Shown here piece after piece: positions 45,161-53,838 of a stretch of DNA of 64,000 nucleotides. Location: positions 1-64,000 of the forward strand of contig PLWQ01000040.1 of NCBI GenBank assembly GCA_003165595.1. Direction: 5' to 3'. The notes beneath the pieces were generated by a model. That model saw nothing but the letters and a program-made list of their open reading frames with translations. It had not been told where the DNA came from and made no database searches. A program made the translations under genes and the position numbers. Within the stretch, counting starts at the first letter, position 1; each line of letters begins with the position of its first letter. This DNA is from Fibrobacterota bacterium (GTDB taxonomy: Bacteria; Fibrobacterota; Chitinivibrionia; Chitinivibrionales; FEN-1185).

Positions 45161-45559
45161 CGGCAATTGAACCTGGCAAACCCGGTTCACCGCAAAGGCG
45201 CAAAGTACGCAAAGGTAATAAGAGAGAGCAGAAAATGCAATCGCCAGGGTGTGGCATGAATTGTGAGCACCCGGAAACGGTGTTCTTGACAATAGTTCTT
45301 TTTGACTCACCCAACCCCTCTCGACTTCACCCCGCCCTATCCCGCGGGGAGAGGGAGAAAATATGGTAAGAAGATAATTGTGGAGAGGGGCTCTACAAAA
45401 CACTCGTTTAACTCCCCTTCTCCGATAGGAGAAGGGGCAGGGGGATGAGGTCACAACAAAGAAAGAAAAGAAATCTTTCTTTACTGCAAAATCCTTTTGA
45501 AAAGTTCAGCACAAAGATTTTCTTCTTCCCGATACGGGATGCAGGGGGCGATCGGAAAT
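45161..45559. other. Intergenic region between prsK and prsR
   Basis: About 400 bases with no gene. It contains CT-rich direct and inverted words including the hairpin at 45414-45437. No -24/-12 or clear sigma-70 promoter is evident by eye. Confidence 0.5.
45414..45437. repeat. Perfect hairpin CCCCTTCTCC/GGAGAAGGGG
   Basis: Ten-base perfect arms around a GATA loop, in the prsK-prsR gap. No T-run follows, so a processing or repeat element is more likely than a terminator. Confidence 0.7.
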
Positions 45560-46933
45560 ATGGAAAAAACGAAAGTAATGCTTGTCGAAGACAACCACGG
45601 TCTTCGGGAACAATTGAAATGGGCCATTAGCGACCTGTACGATGTTCTTGAAGCCGACTCCATGGAGTCGTGCTGCCAGGTTTTCGATTCAGCCGCGCCT
45701 TCCATTGTGTGCCTCGACATGGGGCTCGACAACATCCCGGAACGCGGGTTGGAAATAATCGACAGGCTCATCCTCAAGAACCGTATGGTCAAGATCATTG
45801 TGATTACCGCCAACACCAGCGAAAAACTCGGGCCGGAATCAATTCGAAAAGGGGCGTTTGATTTCCTCTCGAAGCCCGTTGACGTAGAGCGTCTGCGGAT
45901 CATCATCGAGCGAGCCTGTCGCATGCTCGGGTTTGAACGCATTGGGGAGCCCGCTGCCGCGGCCGACGGCATGGAAAGCTCCGAAAATTTTCTCATGGTG
46001 GGCAAGAGCAAACCCATGTTGCGGGTTTTCGATTATATCCGGAAGCTGGGGCAAACCGACGTGAATGTGCTCATTACCGGCGAAAGCGGCACAGGAAAGG
46101 AATTGTGCGCCCGGGCCATCCATTTTCAAAGCAACCGGCGGGACCAGACGTTTGTGCCCATCAATTGCGGCGCCATTCCGGAAAACCTCATAGAATCGGA
46201 ACTGTTCGGTTATGTCCGGGGCGCGTTTACAGGCGCAAATACGAACAAGACCGGCCTCATCGAGACGGCCGACAAGGGAACGCTGCTTCTCGACGAAATC
46301 GGGGAAATGCCGAAGAACCTCCAGGTGAAGCTCCTGCGGTTCCTGGAAGACCAGAAGGTGCAGCGGCTGGGAGACACAACATTCAAGACGGTGAATGTCC
46401 GGGTGATTGCAGCAACCAACAAGAGAAACTTCAATGCCGAAGTCGAGGACGGCAGCGGTTTGCGTTCGGACCTGTTTTACAGGCTCAACGAATTCCGCGT
46501 TGATTTGCCGTCCTTGCGCGAACGTGAAGACGATATCGCGCTCATCGCGGAATATATCATCAACAAGAACCGTGTTCGATTCAACGCCCCAAGGCTCAAG
46601 CTGAGTCCCAGGGCGCAGCAGGTTCTTTTGGTCTATTCCTGGCCGGGAAACATACGGGAACTCGAAAACAAGCTTAACCGTGCAACTATTATCTGCGTTA
46701 ACCAGACCATAGAACCCGAAGACCTGGAACTTTCCACGTCTTCCTTCACCCAGCTTTCTTTTAAGGAAGCCAGGGACATGTTCGAAAAGGAATTTATTAC
46801 CCGCACGCTCAAAAAGGCGGAGTACAATATTTCCGAAGCTGCAAAAAATGTCGGGCTGTCGCGGCCCACGTTCTACGATCTGCTCAAGAAGCATGATATT
46901 CAGGTGAAGGTGGAAAAGGGGATTCGGGAGTAG
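45560..46933 (+). CDS. prsR: Sigma-54 activator PrsR, PEP-CTERM response regulator
   Basis: The 457-residue NtrC-class regulator has a receiver domain (VMLVEDNH; phospho-Asp in VCLDMGLD; Lys in LSKPVD), a AAA+ domain and a Fis-type helix-turn-helix (AAKNVGLSRPTFYDLLKK). The AAA+ part carries Walker A GESGTGKELCARAI, the sigma-54 loop GAFTGA in VRGAFTGANTN, Walker B LLLDEIGEM and an Arg-finger region. All key residues are present. ATG at 45560 is chosen because AGGGGG lies upstream and the receiver starts here; in-frame starts at 45497 and 45539 are less likely. Its probable targets are the three boxes upstream of the PEP-CTERM genes in this window. Confidence 0.9.
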   Translation: MEKTKVMLVEDNHGLREQLKWAISDLYDVLEADSMESCCQVFDSAAPSIVCLDMGLDNIPERGLEIIDRLILKNRMVKIIVITANTSEKLGPESIRKGAFDFLSKPVDVERLRIIIERACRMLGFERIGEPAAAADGMESSENFLMVGKSKPMLRVFDYIRKLGQTDVNVLITGESGTGKELCARAIHFQSNRRDQTFVPINCGAIPENLIESELFGYVRGAFTGANTNKTGLIETADKGTLLLDEIGEMPKNLQVKLLRFLEDQKVQRLGDTTFKTVNVRVIAATNKRNFNAEVEDGSGLRSDLFYRLNEFRVDLPSLREREDDIALIAEYIINKNRVRFNAPRLKLSPRAQQVLLVYSWPGNIRELENKLNRATIICVNQTIEPEDLELSTSSFTQLSFKEARDMFEKEFITRTLKKAEYNISEAAKNVGLSRPTFYDLLKKHDIQVKVEKGIRE

Positions 46934-47268
46934 CGGACCTGCCGGTAAACTGCCCTGGTAAGCCACTAATAGGCTATTTCGCGCTCGCGCTTCACGCTTG
47001 TGCTCGTAATCGTACGTCAAAGAGAACCGGCAGGGGCCGTATCCATCGCGGGATGTTTTGATGCAGAAATTCTTTGCCACAGCGTGGCGCAATATCGTAG
47101 CCAGGGGCAACGCCCCTGGTTGCATGGCCCCAAACGAAATTCCCCCTCTCCCGGCGCAGCGGGACAGGGGTGCAGGGGTGAGGGCCGCGATATTTCCTTC
47201 CGAAAGAAATAAAAAAAAAGCCTGCAATTTTTCAATTGCAGGCCTTTTTCTAAACAGTATGCAAAAGC
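46934..47268. other. Intergenic region after prsR
   Basis: No gene is visible. It has a short palindrome CCAGGGGC-AAC-GCCCCTGG (47101-47119) and a GC-rich tract, and ends in the terminator of the convergent PEP-CTERM gene. Confidence 0.55.
47209..47248 (-). terminator. Rho-independent terminator, possibly bidirectional
   Basis: The stem GCCTGCAATT / AATTGCAGGC (47220-47243) is followed on the minus strand by a run of nine T. It lies about 20 bases after the stop of the PEP-CTERM gene. The plus strand also has CTTTTTC after the stem, so it may stop prsR transcripts too. Confidence 0.9.
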
Positions 47269-48009
47269 TTACTTTCTCTTCCTCGAAATCGCAAGCCCTA
47301 CAATGCTCAGGAGTCCAACCAGGATCATGGACAGTGAACCGGGTTCCGGAACTTTTCCAAAACCATTCAGTTCGTCGTTGCCGCAGGTCATTGTGATATG
47401 GGAGGCAATTTCTTCGCCGGTTGTCAGGGCGAGGAAGTTTCCAAGATCAACGGATATTTCGTTGTGGGTTGTAGGCGTTTCCCAACTGGTGTAGCCGAGT
47501 GCGGCGTCATCAGAAAGTCCGGTTTGGTATTGGAAACCATAGGAACCGATATCCGTTGCTGTGCTGGTAACAAGCTCAAATGGATTGGAGAAAGGAATAT
47601 TCTGACCTTGATTCACGCCCAAAAACTGAGAACCGGAGTTAAGCTGGTATGCGGTATAGGTGTCTGCATTGTAATCAAAAACAAGAGCGTAATTGTAGGT
47701 TGAACTGCCATTGACGGCAATAAAAAGATCGCCTGTTGAAACGTTATCACTCGGCACTCCGTTCGCCCAATCATAACTTCCCACTAAACTCAAATTGTTT
47801 CCATCAAGCAGAACTGCTTCCATATCCCAGGCATTGCCCATTACGTTTCCCGGCATAACTTCATTGTCTCCCGGGGGAACCTGTGTCGTTGCCGGGCTAT
47901 TGTACCAATTTACGGAAACCGGTGTGGCACCAACCACCGTAATATTCACCGGCGTCGCAAAGGCCGAGAGTCCCGCGGCCAGAACAAGCATTGCAACAAG
48001 TTTCTTCAT
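47269..48009 (-). CDS. PEP-CTERM sorting domain protein
   Basis: The 246-residue cargo protein has a signal peptide (LVAMLVLAAGLSAFA) and a C-terminal sorting signal VPEPGSLSMILVGLLSIVGL followed by AISRKRK. The middle shares a domain with the protein at 49820-50629: both start TPVNIT after the signal and contain YQTG-LGYTSW, THNE, VDL and CGND in the same order. The domain's function is unknown; it is likely extracellular and beta-rich. ATG at 48009 is chosen because GGAGG lies five bases upstream, discarding a longer in-frame start. A -24/-12 promoter and box lie upstream and a strong terminator follows. Confidence 0.9.
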   Translation of the reverse strand: MKKLVAMLVLAAGLSAFATPVNITVVGATPVSVNWYNSPATTQVPPGDNEVMPGNVMGNAWDMEAVLLDGNNLSLVGSYDWANGVPSDNVSTGDLFIAVNGSSTYNYALVFDYNADTYTAYQLNSGSQFLGVNQGQNIPFSNPFELVTSTATDIGSYGFQYQTGLSDDAALGYTSWETPTTHNEISVDLGNFLALTTGEEIASHITMTCGNDELNGFGKVPEPGSLSMILVGLLSIVGLAISRKRK

Positions 48010-48066
48010 TTGAACCTCCGGAAAAAGTTTGAATTTCGAGTTTAATTTTCCTTTGCCGGTATTTAA

Positions 48067-48082
48067 CGCAAGCACCATGCCA
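48067..48082 (-). promoter_or_regulatory. Sigma-54 (-24/-12) promoter
   Basis: On the minus strand it reads TGGCATG-GTGC-TTGCG, matching TGGCAYR-N4-TTGCW at all but the last base. The predicted start is near 48056, about 45 bases before the ATG. Confidence 0.85.
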
Positions 48083-48230
48083 GTTTAAGTAAACTTCGCG
48101 AAAGAGTTCTTGCTAGATTTGAGAATGATTTTAGGCAAACAAAACCAATATGTTACAAGCATGCTTTTGCCAAAGTAGTTTTTTTGTTTTCCGGGGTGTG
48201 CTTATTTAAACCTCGAATCCGGACAGGAAG

Positions 48231-48267
48231 TGTAAAGAAGGCAGAATGATGTCGGAAAGGTTTACAG
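48231..48267 (-). promoter_or_regulatory. Probable PrsR enhancer box
   Basis: A 37-base inverted repeat on the minus strand begins CTGTAAACCTTTCCGACA and ends CTTCTTTACA. It is about 150 bases upstream of the -24/-12 promoter. The copy at 50801-50838 shares both ends and the core TTYCCGACA. Confidence 0.75.
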
Positions 48268-48298
48268 TTATTAATCAGGGCACAAATAGGTGACACAT

Positions 48299-48650
48299 GT
48301 CACTCTCACGAAAGTGGGAGTCCAGTTTGTTTTCATACAGTGGATTGACAAGAGCCTCTGCTCCATTAGCTTTGTATGCTGGTGAAGTCGCGGCCCCGCT
48401 TTCGCGGGAATGACATGCTCACGAAATGTCGCATCTAAACCAACTGATTAATAATTCTTGCAAGGAATGGTCGGAATTTGAGAACGGGACCGCGCTCTGC
48501 GAAAAGAAACAGCGCGGTCTTTTGCAAATGTAAACCACAACCGGGGATGACAAAATCAAAATCCGCAATTTTCAAAAGTTTCCATAAGGGGACCTCTATG
48601 AATTCAGTTACGGTTGTTTCCCATGTCATTCCCGCAAAAGCGGGAATCCG
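48299..48650. repeat. Three intergenic GTCATTCCCGCG-type hairpins
   Basis: Copies lie at 48299-48324 (CTCTCACGAAAGTGGGAG), 48394-48414 (CCCCGCTTTCGCGGGAATGAC, opposite orientation) and 48625-48650 (TTCCCGCAAAAGCGGGAA). A GGGGACCTCTAT motif at about 48592 precedes the last copy. Confidence 0.8.
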
Positions 48651-48694
48651 AGGTTGTCGCGTAACCCCCTTAAATCTGGGCGCCTGCCTTGCGG

Positions 48695-48855
48695 CACCGG
48701 TTCTTTGTTCATGCTTCGCGTCCGGCTCAGCACCCTTCGGGCGCACTTCGCGCGTGGTCTCCGCACATCCTGTGCTCCGGCTCTCCAGGCTCGGCTATTC
48801 GCCTCGGTGCCGGTCCGCCCTATGCCTGGCGGCCGGGTCGGCCGGCACTGTGCTT
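48695..48855 (-). repeat. GC-rich dispersed element, inverted copy
   Basis: Read on the minus strand it has GTGCCGGCCGACCC, then CCGGCACCGAGGC and GCCGAGC, as in the copy at 49590-49722. The two copies flank the transposase remnant in opposite orientations. Confidence 0.6.
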
Positions 48856-48902
48856 CGGCACACCTTCCGTCGCCCCTGGCGCAAGAAACTACCCCTTTGT
48901 TT

Positions 48903-49446
48903 TCACGTCACTATGACCTGTCCCTCCGCCATTGTCCATATCTTTCGTATGTTGTAAACGGTACAAGCCATGTACCACGATGCCCTCGCATTTTCCAACC
49001 CGCGACCAGGCAGCCTGCGTAACCCGTACTGCTCCTTTATCCAACCGAACACCCGCTCGATCAGCGAACCACGCTGACGCAGCAATGACCGCGCTGGTGC
49101 ACTCGCTATCTTCTGCACGACGACATATCGCCTCATGCTGACGGTGCACACTGATCTGCTTCCGATTCTGGCTCTTCGTGCAGGCTGCCGCATAATGACA
49201 TCCAGCAAATCCGGTGCATGCATACTGGACATAATCGCCGTTGACGCTCGCTCGCCGCAACGGCACGCCATGCGGACATACGAACGCATGGCGTTGTTTG
49301 TCGTGGGCAAAATTGTTGGTGTGATAGGCATCCTCGCTCGTCCTATCCGCGCTCCAGTTATACTCCTCCGGTATGTTCACATACAGCTCCAGTGACGGCG
49401 GGAACATGAAAACCTTTGTGTAATCAGCATCTACCTGGTGGCTCAT
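48903..49446 (-). pseudogene. IS1182-like transposase remnant
   Basis: The start MSHQVDADYTKVFMFPPSLE is the usual N-terminus of IS1182-family transposases. Within about 25 residues the frame jumps to the zinc-ribbon-like region near the C-terminus (FVCPHGVPL ... CTGFAGCHYAAACTKS ... HEAICRR). A frameshift near 49140 then moves it to the frame RGSLIERVFGWIKEQYGLRR ... RGLENARASWYM. The catalytic DDE core is thus mostly deleted and the gene cannot be active. It separates two related PEP-CTERM genes and may have arrived after their duplication. Confidence 0.75.
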
Positions 49447-49589
49447 AGACCTCTTTCCGGGATAAATGGTAGATGTTAATATTAGGAAGTCCATTTTGTC
49501 AACCAGTATCCTCCCTAAACTCAACTCTCCGCACTCACCTTCCGCCCATGCTGTAGCAGTCGCTCGCATACATGCGTTAGGCAGGACCG

Positions 49590-49722
49590 CAGTGCGCGCC
49601 AGAGCGCGGTGCCGGCCGACCCGCGCCGAAGGCGATCCAGGTGGTCCGGCACCGAGGCCGACAGGCCGAGCACGGAGGGAGGGCCGACCCGAGCGAAGCG
49701 AGGGGAACGCCCATGCCTACTG
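49590..49722 (+). repeat. GC-rich dispersed element, copy 2
   Basis: Same orientation and shared blocks with 40405-40516 (GGCACCGAGGCC, ACAGGCCGAGC, GGAGGGCCG, CGCCCATGCC), and inverted relative to 48695-48855. It has no coding sense. Confidence 0.65.
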
Positions 49723-49760
49723 TCAAGATTTGAGACAGGCTGATCCATCCCCATAAATCA

Positions 49761-49797
49761 AAAAGGGCCTGAATTTCGGGAAAAATTCAGACCCTGT
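49761..49797 (-). terminator. Terminator of PEP-CTERM gene
   Basis: Stem AGGGYCTGAATTT on both arms, with one G-T pair and a short loop. On the minus strand it is followed by a short T-run. It starts about 25 bases after the stop codon. Confidence 0.75.
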
Positions 49798-49819
49798 CGT
49801 TAGAAGAAATACTGGCAGT

Positions 49820-50629
49820 CTATTCTTTTTTTCTCCTGGATACCGCAATGCCGATCAAACTGAGCATTCCGGTTATAATAAGGGAAAGCGCTCCGGGTTC
49901 CGGCAACTTAATGTATCCTTGGCCTGTAATAACATCGTTACCGCAGCCGATAGTAAAGTGGCTCGTAACCTTTTCGCCGTTCTTGAGCCCGAGCGGCGCT
50001 AAATCGACCGTAACTTCGTTATGCGTTACCTTGCCGAAGGAACTTCCCGTGAGGCCGTTCTTGGCATTGGGCATCCAGCTTGTGTAGCCCAGCGACGAGT
50101 TGTCCGCGAGCCCGGTTTGATAATTGAGAGCATAGGTGCCGAGGGTTTTCCCGCCGCTTACATATTTAAAGGGATCTCCGGCGGAGTTTGTCTTGCCGAA
50201 ATAGGCGCTTTCGAGCACCGACGTATTGGAAAGTTGATAAATGGAATAAGTGCTTGAGGAAAAGTTGAGGCTGATGGCATAATCGTACTTAACCAGCGAA
50301 TTTGAAAAATTCGTGTATTTCTTGTCGGACAGGCCGGAAATAGTGCCGTTTGTCGCATCACCGTTGAGATCGATAAAAATATCGCCGGAGTAGAACGTCT
50401 GCTTTGTGCCGGGATCGTATTGCCCGGTCTTAAAGTTGAAACTGCCCACAATGCTCAATTTTGTGTTGTCGAGCAGGACGGATTCGAGGTCCCATTGATT
50501 GCCGGGCTGATCGGCGGGACAAACCTGATTGTCACCTTTCCCGCCCAACGCGGTGGAGGTAATATTCACAGGAGTTGCATAGGCTGCAAAACATACTGCG
50601 CACACAACAAGCAAGACGGTTTTCTTCAT
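49820..50629 (-). CDS. PEP-CTERM sorting domain protein
   Basis: The 269-residue cargo protein has a signal peptide (KTVLLVVCAVCFAAYA) and the sorting signal LPEPGALSLIITGMLSLIGI followed by AVSRRKKE. Its middle is homologous to the protein at 47269-48009 (TPVNIT; YQTGLADNSSLGYTSW; THNEVTVDL; CGND), with a longer insertion before THNE. ATG at 50629 is preceded by AAGGA at nine bases; a TTG nine bases upstream is rejected. Its own -24/-12 promoter and box lie upstream and a terminator follows, so it is expressed alone under PrsR control. Confidence 0.9.
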   Translation of the reverse strand: MKKTVLLVVCAVCFAAYATPVNITSTALGGKGDNQVCPADQPGNQWDLESVLLDNTKLSIVGSFNFKTGQYDPGTKQTFYSGDIFIDLNGDATNGTISGLSDKKYTNFSNSLVKYDYAISLNFSSSTYSIYQLSNTSVLESAYFGKTNSAGDPFKYVSGGKTLGTYALNYQTGLADNSSLGYTSWMPNAKNGLTGSSFGKVTHNEVTVDLAPLGLKNGEKVTSHFTIGCGNDVITGQGYIKLPEPGALSLIITGMLSLIGIAVSRRKKE

Positions 50630-50666
50630 AATATTCAATCCTTAATGCTAAGTTGCCTCTATTATG

Positions 50667-50682
50667 AGCGAAAGGTATGCCA
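50667..50682 (-). promoter_or_regulatory. Sigma-54 (-24/-12) promoter
   Basis: On the minus strand it reads TGGCATA-CCTT-TCGCT. GG and GC are at the right distance; one base of TTGC differs. It lies 38 bases upstream of the ATG. Confidence 0.75.
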
Positions 50683-50800
50683 TTGCCGGATTTGCGGCCC
50701 AATAATTATCGGTTGCCGGGAACCGTCTAAAAAACAAGGGGTTAATGGATCAGGTTCTTGCACAAGGGCCAACCGGCTTGAGGACTGATCGGGCGCCGGC

Positions 50801-50838
50801 TGTAAAGAAAGCTGCCGGGGTGTCGGGAAATCTTACAG
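50801..50838 (-). promoter_or_regulatory. Probable PrsR enhancer box
   Basis: On the minus strand it begins CTGTAAGATTTCCCGACA and ends GCTTTCTTTACA. It matches the box at 48231-48267 at both ends and in the TTYCCGACA core, with one extra base in the middle. It is about 120 bases upstream of the promoter. Confidence 0.75.
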
Positions 50839-50904
50839 TTGTATGATCGCTTCAGATGAGACACTTTAAGCAGATATTAATCGGAGCATAAATGGGTGAC
50901 ATGT

Positions 50905-50978
50905 GTCACTCCCACGAAAGTGGGAGTCCATCTTCCCCATAAAGATAAGGATGGATCCCCGATCAGGTCGGGGATGAC
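50905..50978. repeat. Two intergenic hairpin repeats
   Basis: 50905-50930 (CTCCCACGAAAGTGGGAG) and 50953-50978 (GGATCCCCGATCAGG followed by TCGGGGATGAC). The pair, in the same order, also occurs at 5587-5665. Confidence 0.8.
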
Positions 50979-51157
50979 AGAACTTTTTACCGAATAGATA
51001 GAACTCCCCTAGTAAGTGTTACCCGACGCCCACAGCTGTGGAATACGTTCCGAACCGCGCGCCGGATGCGGTATCGGAATCCCAAAGCGAGAGCATTACA
51101 GGCTGCTCACTGAGGCGTACATCCGGTTGTAATCGCGGTCCCCGCAGGGTTCGCAAG

Positions 51158-51215
51158 AGCGTCTACTTCTGTAGTGTTGCAAGCAGTCGTAGTCGTGGTG
51201 CTGCGAGGTCTTTCA
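51158..51215. repeat. Partial copy of the 2000-2132 element
   Basis: GCGTCTACTTCTGTAGTG and TCGTGGTGCT match 2071-2111 with few changes. The GTCATTGCGAG ends are missing. Confidence 0.6.
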
Positions 51216-51421
51216 ATTGCAGCATATTGTTAACCGCCGCTTGGTTGCAGCCGGTTTCGGGGCTTTCTTGCTTTTTGTTTTGTTGTCTCCGTATTCTAAT
51301 TATTTTCTGTTTACCCGAATGCCGTCCGTGAAGTGAAACAATTTTCCGGCCGGCACGCAAACGCCCGCTTGTTTTAATGCGCGGCATTTCGATTTGTCAA
51401 ATTTGCATAAGGAGACATGGA

Positions 51422-53713
51422 ATGAAAAGAGGTATTCGCATTGCTCTGGTGGTTATCGGGCTCGCGCTTGTCGTCGGCCTGGCCGCGGCGTATGCGGTCC
51501 GCAAGGAACCCTGGCTGTCGGCAAAGGCGGCGTTTGAGAAGGGTGAAGAAAATATCCAGAAGGGATCGTACTGGAAGGCGTTCCGCTATGTAAAGATGGC
51601 GGCGGACAAGGATCCCGGCAACCCGGATTTCTCCTGGGCGGCCACGCGGATGGCCGTTGCGGTGAGAAACGCGAATGCCGCGTACTTGTATGCGCAGAAG
51701 GCCTGGAAAGCCGGAAGAAAGGAACGCGACGTTCTGCATGCGCTCGTGCAGTATTCCTTCTTTTCCGACAAGCAGCAGAAACTGAATTACGCCCTGTCTT
51801 TGGTCAACGAAATGGGCGACAATATCGACAAGGAAGACGTGCGCGCGGAATTGTACGCGGGATTCGGGGACACCCCCAAGGCGCGCCAAATCTGGGAGGC
51901 CGAATACGAAAAATCGCCGGTACCCGGAACCGCGGTAAAACTCGCCCGCACCTATTTGCAGGAGGGTAACGACTCGCTTGCGATGTCGTTTCTCCAGTCG
52001 TGCAGGAAAAGCAACAGGCTCAACGACGAAGGCTACGGCATTCTGGCGAGGCTGTTCACCAAAAAAGGCGAGGTCAAGGAGGCGGAGGAGTGCTACCGGG
52101 ACGGCGTGGAGGCCAACAGGTCGTCCGACCGGCTTCAATACGACCGCACCCTGTTTTTGATTTCCACCAGGAACTTCGATCAGGCCACGTCGTCGCTGGA
52201 TTCCATGATCGGGAAATACCCGGAAAACAAGAACCTGGAAGCGATGCGCATCGCCGTGTTTCTTGCCAAAGGAGACCCTGCCGGCGCGCTGCGCGAATGC
52301 GACAAGAGCACGGCGCCCGCGGGCGTGGTGGCGCCCCTTCGGGCGCGCGCCCTCATCCGCCTCAACCGGCTGGCCGAGGCCGAAGCCGCATACGATACCG
52401 CGCTGGTCCATGGCGCGGAAATGCGGGTAAGCCTCGAATACGGGAATTTCCTCCTGTACGTTGTTCACAAACCGGAAAAAGCGCGCAAGATCTTTCAAAC
52501 GGTGCATTCCGTGCAACCCTCCGAGCCGGTTTCCAATTTGGGGTTGGCCGTGCTGTCGCTGGAAGCAAGAGATGTTCCCGCGGCCAGGAAATTCGTAGAG
52601 GCCGCGCTTTCGGGCAAGAACCGGATTCCACTCGCCTACCAGTTGCTCGCGCAGGTGTGTCTGCTGGAGGGAAACCCCAAGGCAGCGCTCGACAACTGCA
52701 ATAAGGCCCTGGCCCTGGCGCCGGGACTCGAAAAGGCGGTCTTTCTCCAGGGCCAGGCGTACGCCGGCCTCGGGCAGGTCGACAAGGCGGATGAAATCCT
52801 CACGGGGCTCCTGCGCAAGGCCGGGGCAAACAGGGAAAAGACCGAATGGGTGCAGCGCGCGCTGGTTCCCGTCAAGGTGCGTGAGAGAAAATTCGGCGAA
52901 GCGCTCGCGCTGGTTGATAATCTCCAGCGCGCCGACACCGCAATTGACATCAGGAGAATGCGGCTCGAAATTTATGCCTTTAGCCGCGACCTTGCAAAGG
53001 CCAATCGCGTGTTGGAGTCGTTGAAAACTTCCATTCCCAAAGGCGATTACGACTACTATAAATCCTGGCTCCTGGAGCTTGGCGGAGACGATGTGAAAGC
53101 GGCGGCCGTGCTGGAGCAGAATCTTTCTACCAAGAGCGCCATCATGCGCTGGGCCGCATTGCGTTTGAAAACAGGAAAGACCGACAACCTGATCGAAAAG
53201 GTGCCCCAGGATTCGCTCAAGGCTACCGACTGGGCTGTCTTGGCGGCCGTGGCCGACAAAAGCAAACAGTTTCCCATTTCCGTCCAATGCTATTCGCGCG
53301 CATTGAAACAGGACCCGAACAACGCGGCGTATCTCAACAACTTCGCGTATGCAAGCCTGCAAACGCCGGGTTTCAACCGCGAGGAGGTCCTTAAAGCCGT
53401 GCAGAAGGCCTATCTTTCTCTGTCCGCCAGCCCCGAGGTCCTGGAAACGTATGCGGAAGCACTTAACAAATGCGGCAAGCCCGCGGAGTGCATCAAATTT
53501 CTCCAGGACAAGCCGGCCCAGACCAAGCAAAATGTCAATTTGTTGTACCAACTCGGCACGGCCTACGAGAGCACCGGCGATGTGCGCGGCGCCCTCAGTT
53601 CCTTTCGCCTGGCGCTGCAGTTCCCGGAAACGTCTCCCAACTGGCCGGAGGGCGTCACCCATAACGATTTGCAGGCCAAGGTGGAAAAGCTGAAGGCGGG
53701 GTTGGGGCAGTAA
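51422..53713 (+). CDS. TPR-repeat protein of the PEP-CTERM/EPS locus
   Basis: The 763-residue protein has an N-terminal membrane anchor (IALVVIGLALVVGLAAAYAV) and then about 15 or more tetratricopeptide repeats, for example AAFEKGEENIQKGSYWKAFR, AYQLLAQVCLLEGNPKAALD and LLYQLGTAYESTGDVRGALS. It would face the periplasm as a scaffold. PEP-CTERM loci usually encode a large TPR lipoprotein (PrsT) near PrsK and PrsR. This gene fits in place and architecture but has no lipobox Cys, so I do not assign that name. ATG at 51422 follows AAGGAG by eight bases. The phosphopantetheinyl transferase begins about 125 bases later. Confidence 0.8.
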   Translation: MKRGIRIALVVIGLALVVGLAAAYAVRKEPWLSAKAAFEKGEENIQKGSYWKAFRYVKMAADKDPGNPDFSWAATRMAVAVRNANAAYLYAQKAWKAGRKERDVLHALVQYSFFSDKQQKLNYALSLVNEMGDNIDKEDVRAELYAGFGDTPKARQIWEAEYEKSPVPGTAVKLARTYLQEGNDSLAMSFLQSCRKSNRLNDEGYGILARLFTKKGEVKEAEECYRDGVEANRSSDRLQYDRTLFLISTRNFDQATSSLDSMIGKYPENKNLEAMRIAVFLAKGDPAGALRECDKSTAPAGVVAPLRARALIRLNRLAEAEAAYDTALVHGAEMRVSLEYGNFLLYVVHKPEKARKIFQTVHSVQPSEPVSNLGLAVLSLEARDVPAARKFVEAALSGKNRIPLAYQLLAQVCLLEGNPKAALDNCNKALALAPGLEKAVFLQGQAYAGLGQVDKADEILTGLLRKAGANREKTEWVQRALVPVKVRERKFGEALALVDNLQRADTAIDIRRMRLEIYAFSRDLAKANRVLESLKTSIPKGDYDYYKSWLLELGGDDVKAAAVLEQNLSTKSAIMRWAALRLKTGKTDNLIEKVPQDSLKATDWAVLAAVADKSKQFPISVQCYSRALKQDPNNAAYLNNFAYASLQTPGFNREEVLKAVQKAYLSLSASPEVLETYAEALNKCGKPAECIKFLQDKPAQTKQNVNLLYQLGTAYESTGDVRGALSSFRLALQFPETSPNWPEGVTHNDLQAKVEKLKAGLGQ

Positions 53714-53838
53714 TTGCAAACGCGAAGGCTCGCGTAAAACCTCTCCGAACGCGGCGCCATCATAACCACAAGCAGAACAGCGGCGCCGCGTTCCTTGCCG
53801 CAGCCTTTTATGCACTGATCTTCTTGAACCCCGGTTGT

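Larger units (their letters stand above)
49447..49819. other. Intergenic region with repeat and terminator
   Basis: No gene is visible. It contains the upstream part of the transposase remnant, the GC-rich element 49590-49722 and the terminator 49761-49797. Confidence 0.55.
50839..51421. other. Intergenic region with repeats
   Basis: No gene is visible. It contains the hairpins at 50905-50978 and the element relative at 51158-51215. An AAGGAG at about 51409 belongs to the next gene. No clear promoter is seen. Confidence 0.55.

Noticed and set aside
45839-47227. 462-residue open frame antisense to prsR
   Set aside because: Shadow of the intact PrsR gene, whose receiver, AAA+ and HTH motifs are complete.
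5587-50978. Spaced short hairpin repeats as a CRISPR array
   Set aside because: The units are far apart and irregular, differ in type, and there are no spacers or cas genes.
51360-51421. A CGGCAT word before the TPR gene that looked like a -24 element
   Set aside because: No GC pair at the required distance, and no TGTAA/TTTACA box upstream.
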